Positions 52,902 through 64,000 of a stretch of DNA of 64,000 nucleotides are shown here, one piece after another. Made by a program: the position numbers and the translations under genes. A model generated the notes under the pieces. The model saw only the letters and a list, made by a program, of their open reading frames with translations. It was not told the origin of the DNA and ran no database searches. The stretch lies in the NCBI GenBank assembly GCA_028023455.1, contig JAQFVV010012507.1, forward strand, positions 2,307,456 to 2,371,455, read 5' to 3'. Each line of letters opens with the position of its first letter. Position 1 is the stretch's first letter. This DNA is from Epiperipatus broadwayi (taxonomy: Eukaryota > Onychophora > Udeonychophora > Euonychophora > Peripatidae).

Positions 52902-53535
52902 AGAGGCTTTGAATTCAAGATTTTAACTCCACCTTCCAATCTCCATGCTATCTCATATCACTGATACACCTGACCCCACATATGTCTAAAAGATAAATAA
53001 TCACCAATAACATATTTTGTGCTAAACCAGCACTCGTCAGTTGGTCCAGATTATCATCTCTACACATAATGTACAATGAGTGCTCCACTTTGTATTAAGG
53101 TAGCAAACCTTCATACTAAAGTCTGCCCATCCTTCATATATGTATGTAAATGAATTATGTCCTATACATTATTGATGAGAGTGACCTAGGGTCAACTTGG
53201 GCAGAAGAAGAACAATGTTGGTATTAGTATGAGCTTTGAGCATTCCATTCTTCAGATTTTCAATGATATGGATGGTGGAAGTGTTGGAGGATGTAGTAGA
53301 TTGGAGTCTGTCCATTAAAGGATGAAAGTTTGCTATCTTAATATAAATTTGAACACTGATTGTATCTATGTGTAGAGATGATAATCTGGACCTACTGACA
53401 AATGCTGGTTTAGCATGAAATACCTATATTGGTGATTATTTAGCTTTTAGACATGTAGGGTCAGGTGTATCAGTGGTATGAGGTAGCATGGAGAGTTGAA
53501 GGTTGAGTGAAAGTCTGAGTTCAAAGCCCCTTATA
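52902..53535. mobile_element. Foldback element 1 with long inverted arms and tRNA-like ends
   Basis: The left arm (about 52902-53130) and right arm (about 53306-53530) are reverse complements over about 230 bp. Shared landmarks include GGTCCAGATTATCATCTCTA, GATACACCTGACCC and GCTAAACCAGCA. Each outer end resembles a tRNA promoter region pointing outward: ATCAGTGGTATGAGGTAG (A-box-like) and GAGTTCAAAGCCC (B-box-like) on the right. The spacer holds GTGACCTAGGGTCAACTTGG, part of the longer arm seen in foldback element 2. It can be read as two SINE-like units fused head to head. Confidence 0.8.
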
Positions 53536-56500
53536 TTTACATTTAAGGTACAAGTATGAAAAGCCTGTATGACATATATTTATAAAAAATCTATATAAAT
53601 TAAAATGTACAAAGTTATAAAATAAAGATTTTCTCATATTTATCACTGGGATACATGGTTAATATAATGGCCTCACAGTGCAGCACATTATTAACAATAT
53701 ATATATATATATACTATAACTGACAGAATTACACAACCCACATGCACATCACCTGAGGGCAATCCACATGAGCATGCCATATTATGACATCGCAGAATAC
53801 AAACTTTTTCTTATTTACAGCCTACTAAGGTCAAGGAGAAAACAAGAGACATAACTATTTATCTAAGTTATTGATTGCAGGAAACGATTGCAAACTGCCA
53901 AAAATAATGAAATAATACTATTTATTCATGTATATACAAGACGAAACATACACTTACATGAGTTTAGTTAATTAATTTATAAATTCACTAATGGTAAATA
54001 AATCTTTTCAATTTTTTTTTTAAGATTTAATTTTAATTATGTACATATATAATATACGGTATGTAATGATTTTATATTTAAAAAAAAAAATTCTATTTGT
54101 TATTATTAATATTAATTGTCTGAATGGATTCCAATCTACTGCATAGACATCTATCTTCTCTCTATACTATCACCACTGTTCTAATGCTAACTGATACAAA
54201 TTTATAAATTAAGGTTAATCTTACTCCTTGACTATAGTGATCAATTACAGGTTATGATATTTGTATGAAATAACTAATAAAATAATTGTAAAATACAAAA
54301 AAATTGCATCGTACTACAATAGTTATGTAAAAATGTATACATGGAGAGATTGCAAACCTATAGTAGGAATTAAACATCTACATCATATATAGATACAGTG
54401 ACTGTCAGTCACATATGTATTACTACGCAATGTATCAATATATAGAGAAAAGAGGAAGAAAAAGAAAATTGTATTACTACACAACTTGTATGAAAGTAAA
54501 ATAGATGATGTTGTAGCAATTGGTCATCTACCACGCATCAATGTCTTAAATAAGATAATGATTGTGAGGGATCAGCAGTCGCAGTCATTTAATACTAATG
54601 CATTACATAAGAATAAGAATGAGATGTAAATCATAACCCAAATTGACAGATCCCAATCATACATCCTTATTAATAATAATTATAATTCAAATACAAGATT
54701 AGTTAGCTAAAACTGCAATCCCATTCTATGCAGTAGGCTTAATTTCCACTCATAATTTTTTTTCTTCTGTGAGAGTGAAATATAAATATAATTAAAAGAT
54801 TTTTGCAACCATTCCAAAAAAAAAAAAAAAACGATTTTTATTTATATTTTGAATCTAAGCCAAGCATAATTCTGCAGTTCTTGGTTAATTATATTTTAAA
54901 TGTTTTATTCTTACCTTTTTTTTTTTTGTTGGTCATATTATTTCATTTTGTAAAAAAAAAAATTGGCAGTACTATTTTTCCTAAAACAATTACCATTTGC
55001 TAAACGAAATTCACTTGAAATTGAGAACAGGAAGGAAAGTGACAGTTTAAATTTTACCACCTCACTTTGCAAGACTATAGTTATTGAAGAGGTTTTTTCC
55101 TTCTTTTTAAAAAAAAAAAAAGAAACAAACGGTAAAAGTATTTACAAATTACAAATAAGGGACAACTTAGTTTTTTTTAAAGATTTAAATATATGATTTA
55201 ATTTTTTTTTTTTTTTTTAAAAAAAAGGAACATTAGTATATGACATTAATTCTAGAAAACTTTTAAAATTAAATGTATACAAAAAACAAAAGTGTATTGA
55301 TTTTTTTCTTTTCAAATGAAATTAAAACATTTTTTAAATACTAAATGTTTTTATTTACTGTGCTTTAAAAAGAAAAAAAAATGTTCTTTTATCCACAATT
55401 AATAATGTCATGTAACTAATTCTAATATGTGGATTTATCTGTTGTTTATTTAGTAATGTTAAATTGAGATATGTACATGTTTAATATTACTTCACATAGT
55501 CGATATTAACACTAGGAATGAATATTTTTAAGTTTTTAAAAATTTGAAATAAAGATTCTACTGGTAAGTGTAATCTGTCTCGATTATATATAAGGAGATG
55601 TAGTTTTCCTGTTCTTATTGCTGAATATAATGATGTGTATCCCCGCTATTTATATTATTAATCTATTCCATACATTACAGATGAAGTTTGGTGTACGATG
55701 ATTGCTTTGCTATATACTATATGGTTATTCCATATAATGATATTTTATGGGTGTAATTATTTATGTATGCACCTGATTCAGCATATCAATGTTGTAATCC
55801 AAGTCATCTCTGCTTAATCATAATTTTGATATTGTGATTTATGTAAATGAATTTTCTTACACAGGATTATAACTTATAATATTGAGATATTATTTTATAT
55901 AGCACTATGTTTTTTATGTAATAGTAATATTATTGTTGGTAGGAAAAATAGTATTCTTGCATATACATATGTTCTGTATGCATGGTTCAAAATTCTATAC
56001 ATATTAAATCATTGATTTTAATTTCCTGTCTAAAGATCTAACTCTTCTTTAAATATATATATATAAAATGACTAATGATATAAGTGATATACTTAATGCA
56101 ATAGTATTATTGAAATTAAGGAGTTAATAAGCAATACTATCATGATGTAGAATAGACCCATTTATGACAATGAAATTTATTCAAATGCTGGGTATGAAGC
56201 TAGAAAGGTAATCTCTCATAAGATTCTGTTTTTATAGTCAAACAAAAAGTTGAAATATTTGGTTTCAGTAGTTTTACTAGAGTGTGTCATAAACACTTAT
56301 CCTATTTGCGAGATTATTTCTTTTGACTTTGGCCCTGCCAACATGAGTAATCAAATTATTTTTTAATTGCTATTTGATTTAGCGATTATAAATATCAATT
56401 TATTTACATAGCATTTTTTATATAAATATGTTAATAGATTGACATGTTTAATAAAAAGATTTATTTGTGATAAGTATGAAGTCATTTTGTATATTTTGTT

Positions 56501-56694
56501 AATCTTCTTGATACTAGCATGAGGGGGGGGTATATATATAATTTAATATGTATGAAAGCTTATGTTTCTTCCTGATCTAATCAGTATTAAATATATTCAT
56601 AGTGATGGATGCTGTATGAGGGGCCACAGTTAGGGTACCTCCCTAGTAAATATCATAAGATGTGTAGATAGAATATGTCATAGCCTTTGAGTCA

Positions 56695-56925
56695 AACATT
56701 ATAATTGCATGACATCAGAGATTCATGGCATTGCTCCAGGAAAATTGGCTGGAAGGGAATTGATGTATTTACCATCACCTCATATGCTGACGATTAGAGT
56801 ATATAGCTTCTCTATGAAGAGAGCCACAGTTCGAAACCCAGTCTGGGAATGGGGACAATCCTAGATAAAGATGATTTGAAGACTTTCTTTTGCAGCATTT
56901 ATTATAAAAATAGCTTGTTTAGATG

Positions 56926-56935
<10 letters not shown>
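56695..56935 (+). mobile_element. tRNA-derived SINE
   Basis: A GC-richer block with a tRNA-like part (about 56785-56855): GCTGACGATTAGAGTATA resembles an A box, and CACAGTTCGAAACCCAGTCT contains a good polymerase III B box (GTTCGAAACC). The sequence then runs on about 80 bp into a (CT)n(TA)n tail (56925-56962), as SINEs often do. The family is not determined. Confidence 0.55.
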
Positions 56936-56968
<33 letters not shown>

Positions 56969-57129
56969 GGGATATAATGCAAAAAGTTACTAATCTATAT
57001 CACAAACTTTTTATTTTATAACTGAATTTTATTTAATTTTTATATATTAGTTTTGTTTTTTTAAATCCTAATAATATTTTATAAATAAAATTTTATTTAT
57101 AGCAAAATGTACATTTTGATTTATTTTAG

Positions 57130-57344
57130 ATAATACATTTATTGTCGATCTTGAGAAGATCAATTCAGGTCTTGGCTTCAGTGTAGCTAGTTGTGAAGAT
57201 CCATTTGAAACACAGCCATCTGCTGAAGTTATACGAATCAGTAAACTCTATCCTTCTATGCCTGCTAGTTTATGTGGTCTATTAGAAGTGAACGATGTTC
57301 TCCTTGAAGTCAACAATACACCTATAAGAGGTCTTAGTCAAACA
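57130..57344 (+). CDS. PTPN13-like gene, exon with most of PDZ3
   Basis: Starting in phase 1, it encodes DNTFIVDLEKINSGLGFSV, i.e. the first strands and a canonical GLGF carboxylate-binding loop. It continues through EVIRISKLYPSMPASLCGLL (strand C and helix A) and EVNDVLLEVNNTPIRGLSQT, the D-LL-VN--P--GLS segment before helix B. It ends in phase 0 at AACA/GTAAGT. PTPN13 PDZ3 shows the same NTF-V-L-K--SGLGFS start and GLSQ end. Two unusual changes stand out: N for the usual G before D(V/I)LL, and N-N-T where most PDZs have VNG. The fold still needs helix B and the last strand from a downstream exon (candidate at 63275). Confidence 0.9.
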
Positions 57345-57564
57345 GTAAGTTATTTGAGTAATATTTTAGTTTATATTATTACAATCTAATATTACTTTCA
57401 TCTACTTTTACTTTTTACTCTTATTCACAAAAATTAAGTATTCATGCCAACAAGATTTTTGATTTAATTATCAATATTAGAGAATGTTTTTGGTAAAAAA
57501 AAAACTATATCAGAGCATGGCATTGCTCTTTTGACGAATTACTATATAAGATTTAAATGATCTT

Positions 57565-57892
57565 ATGAAATAGATGTATTTTACATATGCAGAGATTACC
57601 AGTTGTATCATTACAACATAAATACACTAATGATAAATATCACACTTCTTGAAACTAGAAAAGACTTATCTTATATTTATTAAAAAAGAGAGCAATATAT
57701 CAGAAACAGCAACTGTTTTTGAATGAGTAATGAAATAGGATGTCTTTGCATATGCAATGGTTTACCAGTTGTAACATTACAATATAAATACACTAATGAT
57801 AGACACCAAACTTCTTGAAAATGGAAAAAAAAAAAACTTATATTTATCAAAAAAAGAGCAATATGTCAGAAACAGCCTTGTTTTTAAAAACT
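57565..57892. repeat. Two-copy tandem duplication, 165-bp unit
   Basis: The copies at 57565 and 57730 share ATGAAATAG, ACATAAATACACTAATGATA (or one-base variants) and AGAGCAATAT(A/G)TCAGAAACAG. They are moderately diverged. They abut foldback element 2 directly. Confidence 0.85.
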
Positions 57893-57894
57893 TA

Positions 57895-58811
57895 ATGTAA
57901 TTAGAAGGGATTTGAACTCAGAATTTTCAAGCTCATACATTTATCCAATCATCTTATACAACTGATACACATGATCACATAAATGTGAAAAAGATAATTG
58001 ATCTCCAATATACTTATTACATGCTGAACCAGCACTCATCAGTTGATGCAGATTATCATCTCCTACACACATATATAACCAGTGCTTAGTTTATATTAAA
58101 ATAATATATCTTCAAACTTTGATGAACAGGCTTCAATGTTACTCATTCTCCAACTCTTCAGACATCCATATCATTGAAAATCTGATGGTAAAATACTCAA
58201 AGCCCTTGTTGATGTCAATATAATTGCTTATCCATGTTGATCTTAAGTCAGTGTGATCCTTCACACATAGGATCTTTATAAATCTATTTAAATACACAGA
58301 GGAGGGATGGGCACAATACTGGTTAAATGTGTAATATTTAAATACATGTATATTGTCTATAATGAACTTAATATAATTAAAAGGAATTTGAACACAGACA
58401 TATTCAGACTGTATTTTGCCCATCCCTCTTCTTAGTGTTTAAATGGATATATTAAGATCCTATATGGGAGGGAGCAAAGTGACTTAAAGTCAACATGGAT
58501 ATGATACTTATATTAGCATCAACAAGGTCTTTGAACATTTCATCATCAGATTTTTACTGATATGGATGCTGAAGATTTGGAGGTAGAGAAGATTGAAGCC
58601 TGTCCATTAAAGTTTAAAGATTTGCTATCTTAATATAAACTGAGCACTGATTAATTATATATTTATAGGAGATGATAATCTGGACCAGCTGATGAGTAGT
58701 GGTTCAGCATGAAACATCTTTTTCAGATATATGTGGTCATGTGTATTGCTTGTGTAAGATAGAATGATAGCTGTAGGTAGCTTGAAACTCTGTGTTCAAA
58801 TCCTTTCTAAT
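57895..58811. mobile_element. Foldback element 2, about 0.9-kb near-complete inverted repeat
   Basis: Nearly the whole element is palindromic. The left half (about 57895-58315) and right half (about 58415-58811) pair outward from a loop of about 100 bp. Matching parts include GGATTTGAAC / GTTCAAATCC at the outer ends, CAGATTATCATCTCC / GGAGATGATAATCTG, AACAGGCTTCAAT / ATTGAAGCCTGT, CATCCATATCA / TGATATGGATG, and GGAGGGATGGGCA / TGCCCATCCCTC at the centre. The outer ends have B-box-like GTTCAAATCC. It is the fuller member of the family seen at 52902-53535. There is no transposase, so it moves, if at all, with outside help. Confidence 0.85.
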
Positions 58812-61800
58812 TATCTTAAGTTCAGTATGGATGTATACATATAATCAAAATTACCCCAAATTCATAACTCAACTAGAGTAGCCAAGAAAATAGACTCTAA
58901 AACTCTACCAGTGGTTTCACTGCTACAAGGAGATATCTCAAGTCTAAAGAACTACAAAATAACATATTTAAATTAAATATTACCCACAATTCCACTACCT
59001 CCCATAGCCCCTTAATATTAAATGAACTTTTAAATAACTTTATATATTGTTAATACATATGTTGTTGACAGTTTTTGCCTTCTTTGATCACTCATATTAA
59101 GAACATTGTCTTCAATAGTCAAGAGATTTAATAGAATCTGATACTACTGCAATTGAAAAACCTGTACTTTTTTATGTATATAGAAATGTGGCTTTTTGCA
59201 AGTATAAAAATTTATAAAAAAAAAGTGGGGCAAGTTCTGCATACTTTTGAGGACACCCTGGATGGTAAGAGAAAGTAATCAAATTCTAACTATTATAATT
59301 GATCACTTGAAGCGCGAATACTTTAACATTTTTATTTTCATCAAAATATGATATCCATTCTTTAGAAAACTATATAGTACTCAATAAGTCACTGAAGGAA
59401 GAGGATGATAAATAGTGAGATAGAAATCCATTGTCACAATAATGATTATGCCATACAAAAACTGAAAAATTCAACAGGTTTTTCTTGAGAATGTGAGCTT
59501 CTATTAATAATAATAACAATAACATAAATGTTTTTTTATTATATTGATTATGCAATCTTTCATATTAATATGTCATGGATAATGCCATTTTGATTAATTG
59601 TTTGATGGAAAAGTTAATCCGGCAGTTTAGCATATATTTCTTTTTTTGTTTTTTTTTATTTTAAAAATATAGTTTGTTCAAAATAGTGTGTAGATAGTAG
59701 TGACATATAGATTATTTTTTTATTGAAGGATTAGGAATAGTTAGGTCTAATGTGGAACATGCAGTTTAGACTATCTTTATATATTTTTTACTATATGAAG
59801 ACAATGTTTTTACCAATATATATTTTGAAGTGTTAATGAAATTTCTGATAATTAATTTGAACAATATTTTACAGCTAAACATATTATTTTTTATACATGT
59901 TTTTAGAATATTATGCTAAAATTAAAGTAATTATAACAATACACCTTAACTAAATATGAATTATATGAATCACCCACCCCCCCTTATCATACACAAAATA
60001 CATTATCTACTCAGTACATCAATTTTTATACTGAAATATTAATCCACTAGTAAAACATTTATATCTATTAATTTATTATGAAAATATATGTAGGATAAAA
60101 TCAATGTTGTTAGCAATATTGATAAAGCTGGTGTCTGTTCTAATTTCAGAGAAAAAAACAAACAATAATGATATCAACATAAAGAATAAGAAGTTAAAAA
60201 ATAATTTTTAATGTTACTATAGAAACCATTTAGGGAAACACAAATATGTGGATATCTCATGCTGGTCTTGTAATCTGTTTTTTTGTTTTTTTTGGGGGGA
60301 GGGGCATCAGATGATGCTATTTTTAAATATTGTCTTTGCTACATTATCTACTTGTAACACTTATGCATTATCTCCTCAGTTATATCTTTTACAATGAGAG
60401 AAATTAGTATTCACTTCTTTAGAATATCTTTGAGGTAATTTTTGCAGTGTAAATGAAATCTGTGTATCCCATGAAAATTATGCTCAAATTCATCGTGAAA
60501 TATATTTTTAGGAAATCTCACTCACTTCTTATGCACAACCAATGAGGATATGATCTTGCAATAGTGGTTGAAAGTGGCATTGATTTTTCTAAAGTGAAGA
60601 TTTTTACAGAAAAATAATGTAGAAACTAGACTAGGATATGGATAAAAAACTGAATATGTATTTAATAAGCACTTCCATATACTGATTATTCAAGCTTATA
60701 GTAGATGACAGCACTCTAATAGAGTAGGTTGTTAAGAAACAAAGAGAAGAAAATAAAGTTATGTTTTGGATATAATGACTACTTAAAGCAAAAAAATAAA
60801 TAAATGGCATAATAACAAAAACACACAGAGGGAGTAAATGAATAAAGCTAATTGCGGAAAGGAGGATTATGAAAATTTTTAGAGGTACATGTAGAAGAGA
60901 AATATCAAAGAAAAGAATGATTTTTTATTAAATATAGTGTGAGGAGTATGTGAAGAAAAGGAATAACTAAAAAAAACTTGTATAAAGTATTTGTATGAAG
61001 GAGAAATTGTGAGATTAATTTATGAGAAACTGGATAAAGTGATAGATACAGAATTGGTAGATTGAATAAAAATGTAAATCCTAGAGGATTAGGCAGTACG
61101 GAAATTGAAGTAATAATAATTATGAAAAAGTATGCAGTGCTTAATTTAAAGTTTTAATAAAATTATAGTTGATAATAAAATTTCATATAAATGAATGTTG
61201 TAAGAATTTGATAATTATATAAAGAAAAAGGGAAAAGATTTTAAATTATTAACTATCTGCAAACTAGTAGCAGTAATTTTTACTGTTTACAAATTATATT
61301 TAACTTGATGCATAGAATATTTATAACAGTTCTATTTTTTTTTTTAAAGTTAACTTGATTATATTTGTAAATTTGAAAAAAATGAATCCACAAATATGGT
61401 ATGTAAATGATACAAATGGAAATAAGTAATCTGTTATGTACTTTTAATTAAAAGAAAAATGTGGAAAAATTCTTAAAAGGATTAAAAGAAAGGAGGGGCC
61501 ACTTTTTTAGTGTTGGACTGAATGATTAAAAAAGTCAATCTTATTGAAAAGAGAAAGTAAAAAAAAAAACTGTCCATTGAGACATAATATTAAATTCAGG
61601 AGAAACTTTTTGCTTTATGAACTGTTATTGTGGCTGAAATATACATCACTGAGTTGGAAAGAAATGATTTATTACATATAAATTGTCATTACTAGAAATA
61701 GAAATGCTTGATTTATGGATTACAAAGAGTTGATATCACCACATAAAAGGCATTGCTGATTAATTTAAATGTATACCAAAACTGTCATAATTATATAATT

Positions 61801-63274
61801 ATCTCCTGAAGTCTACCTGATTTTGTCTCTTAAGTACCACAACATGGATAAATTACATGACATCTATGCCTTTGAAGAATGTGTGCCTTAATAATTGGAA
61901 ATTAAACACTTAAATTAAACAAATTGGAAGAATAAGACATAAAACAAGTTTTATCCCATACTGATTAGTAAGTTACATTTATATCATGATAAGACTACCT
62001 ATTTTAAAAACTTTAGTAAAAGAAAATATAAAAGGCCTTAATAAGTCAGTGCAATCCATTTACTGTATTTTAATAGTAATGAACTTGCTTTTATTTAGTT
62101 ATTTTATTTTTACATGCTTATTCATTGTATAAATTCTAAAATAACTATTTTTAAGTTTATGTGTAAGTTAATTGTATCATATAATGAATTATTAGTTTCC
62201 AAAATTCAAGTTGTCATTGTCATTTTATATTGTAGCTTTGATTTCAAGTGTTCACACTAGCACTTATCAGCCCTATGTTTATATAAAAAACGTTAAATTA
62301 GAGATAATGCTTGACTATTGAGAAAATGTCAAATGTTATTGGGAATTGTGAAAGTGAGTTGAAATTGATCCATTTTTCTTTTCTTAAATGAATAGATAGC
62401 ACACTAATTTCCGTTGCAAATATATGCTTTTTTCATTTATAATAAATATCTTGTGGATAGTAAAGCTTATTTCAAATCCCTAATATTGATTTTATGGAGT
62501 TGATTGGGAAATATAATCCTGTTTTAGATAAGAATCATCTCTATCCTTATCTACTTAATGTATAACTCGATGATAATTACACCAATTAGTTACATTTATA
62601 GATAGTCTCTTCGGGTTACTTCTACAATATATATGCAAAATATTAAATACTATGTTCTAAATATTTAATGACAAATTTTTGTTATTAATTTTTGTGTGTG
62701 TGTGTGCAACTTTTTATCTTTTGTATTAAATTCGGCCAATAAAAATATGCATTTTTTCTTGTTATTAGATGGCAATAATGATGTGGACAAAACTTATTTC
62801 CTTTCAAGTTATATTTACAACAATTGTACTTTTTTTTTGAAATTATTCAATTTTAGACTTATTTCATCAACACATATTACATTCATGTGCTTTTTTGAAC
62901 AAGAAATTCATAATTTCATATCAGTTGTCACAGACAATTCTTGATTATTTATGATAATTTCATTCCTAATCATTACATTTCACTGTGGTGAAATTTTATT
63001 ATCTTTACACTTTTTAATAAAAAAATCAGAAATTAAAAGTAGTATTAAAGATTCATTGTTTATCATTAGGTACATTATATCAGGCTTGAATAGATTCAAT
63101 ACAATAAAAGAACTTAATAACCCTCACACATCCCGCCCTCTTTATTATTATTATTAAAGTTTTGACATTGAAGGGAAATAAAATACCAAAACAATAAAAA
63201 TAAATCTGTTTTTTTTTTTTTTGACATTCTTTCAAAAAATATTGAATGATTTAATTTTTTTTTTCATGTTCCAG

Positions 63275-63295
63275 GAAGTGAGCAAATTGATTTAG
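63275..63295 (+). CDS. Candidate PTPN13-like exon: start of PDZ3 helix B, then stop
   Basis: After a long pyrimidine tract ending TTCATGTTCCAG, the sequence reads in the required phase 0 EVSKLI and then TAG (63293-63295). Joined to the preceding exon it gives GLSQT-EVSKLI, aligned with GLSQQEVISAL at the same place in PTPN13 PDZ3. The fold should continue about 15 residues further. One base past the stop, in another frame, FRLTVARLDEMSEN (63291 on) looks like the missing last PDZ strand. The exon therefore seems to have lost about 20 bp through a mutation or assembly error. Alternatively this is a genuine short terminal exon, since AATAAA follows at 63366. Confidence 0.45.
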   Translation, partial: EVSKLI

Positions 63296-63365
63296 ACTTA
63301 CAGTAGCCCGTCTAGATGAAATGTCTGAAAATGAGATATGTGTTTTTCATCTTGAACTGTGTCTA

Positions 63366-63379
63366 AATAAATTAATAAA
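63366..63379 (+). promoter_or_regulatory. Two possible polyadenylation signals
   Basis: AATAAA occurs at 63366-63371 and 63374-63379, about 70-85 bp after the in-frame TAG of the candidate last exon. In such AT-rich DNA the hexamer is common, so this is only suggestive. Confidence 0.25.
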
Positions 63380-64000
63380 ATGTCTAGACATATCATTTTA
63401 TTTTTATATATCCTGGCTGTATTACGATTTTTGATTTTTTGATCACTTTCTAATAGTTTTTTTTTTACGTTGATAAACTGTAAACTATAAGCAATTTGTG
63501 TACATAAATATGAATACGTTACCTAATTTTTTTAAAGCTAGCTTTCTTTCTGTTAAAAATATTTTTAAAATATAATTAAATTAAATTTATTCTCGAAAAT
63601 TATAGTTTGAACAAGTCTTTATGAATTATTATTATTATTTTTGCATAATAAATATCATGCAATTGAAATAATTCAAATATACTTTTATAGAGATTAGATA
63701 TTGTGTGTTCTCTCTTTTGGCTAACGTTCTAATTTTTGATCATATCGTATATATCATCATCAGATCCTTGTAACCATGTGTTACCATTACGTTTTTCATT
63801 TACAATATTTTGCACCTTAACATTTTAACGATTAAGTAAGTAATATTTTAATAGATAAAAATAAATAATTTTGATTTTAAATAAAATTTTAAAAAAAAGT
63901 AAAGTAGACCCAGTATAATCAATAAATTATTATAACTGACTAATATTGCCGTAGTGCAGTTTTCACTACACCACTCTCACGCAACTTATGGATTGATTTC
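63380..64000. other. AT-rich end of window, nothing recognised
   Basis: No further exon of the phosphatase gene (PDZ4, PDZ5 or PTP catalytic domain) is seen. The gene may continue beyond the window. Confidence 0.5.

Larger units (their letters stand above)
57345..63274 (+). other. Intron of the PTPN13-like gene (if the 63275 exon is used)
   Basis: Phase 0, from GTAAGT to TTCATGTTCCAG. It contains a 165-bp tandem duplication, foldback element 2 and otherwise AT-rich sequence. The purine-rich stretch 60780-61150 hints at LINE coding sequence (NPRGLGSTEIEVIIIMKK near 61080) but I cannot confirm it. Confidence 0.55.

Noticed and set aside
54320-54440. Weak B-box-like sequence (GTTTAATTCC on the minus strand) suggesting a tRNA or SINE
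   Set aside because: No credible A box at the right distance and no cloverleaf could be drawn.

Overview
This is a strongly AT-rich window of animal nuclear DNA. It carries part of one intron-rich gene on the + strand, set among decayed transposable elements. There are no bacterial-type operons, no CRISPR arrays and no intact viral genes. The organism is most likely a lophotrochozoan invertebrate, probably a mollusc and possibly a cephalopod. I base that on a Rab5 copy with animal-type sequence, the long TATC/TGTC tetranucleotide array, tRNA-like SINEs and the dense RTE-type LINE content. This placement is an inference.

The real gene occupies about 30.6-63.3 kb. Four exons with consistent splice phases (30676-30799, 36465-36558, 41973-42275, 57130-57344) encode a complete PDZ domain, a linker and most of a second PDZ domain. 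The PDZ sequences, and a signature spanning the third exon junction, match PDZ2-PDZ3 of the non-receptor tyrosine phosphatase PTPN13 (PTP-BL/FAP-1). A short candidate exon at 63275 supplies the expected start of the last PDZ helix. It then meets an in-frame stop, while the expected final strand of the fold appears just downstream in another frame. FERM, KIND and phosphatase domains are not seen, so the window holds only a middle part of the gene.

Upstream (1-30.6 kb): about 5.8 kb of featureless AT-rich DNA is followed by a Tigger-like terminal repeat pair and a palindromic MITE. Five minus-strand RTE-clade LINE copies follow (about 8.0-10.1, 11.0-12.6, 13.1-14.6, 16.9-17.8 and 24.7-26.1 kb). 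Among them lie a relic mariner transposase (15.5-16.4 kb), a processed Rab5 pseudogene (18.6-19.5 kb, minus) and three + strand CR1/Jockey-like LINE relics (20.5-28.5 kb). One RTE copy is interrupted by a G-rich block ending in about 170 consecutive G; another is interrupted by a MITE.

The introns of the PTPN13-like gene hold most of the remaining structure. There is a 359-bp tandem array, several short palindromic MITEs and a relic pogo/Tigger element with matching terminal repeats. A coiled-coil gag-like relic and a tRNA-like SINE are also present. Two large inverted-repeat elements have arms of about 230 and about 400 bp, and their transcripts would fold into long RNA hairpins. I see no clear new biological system. 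The points most worth a second look are the broken PDZ3 end, the paired foldback elements, the nested transposons and the poly-G block.
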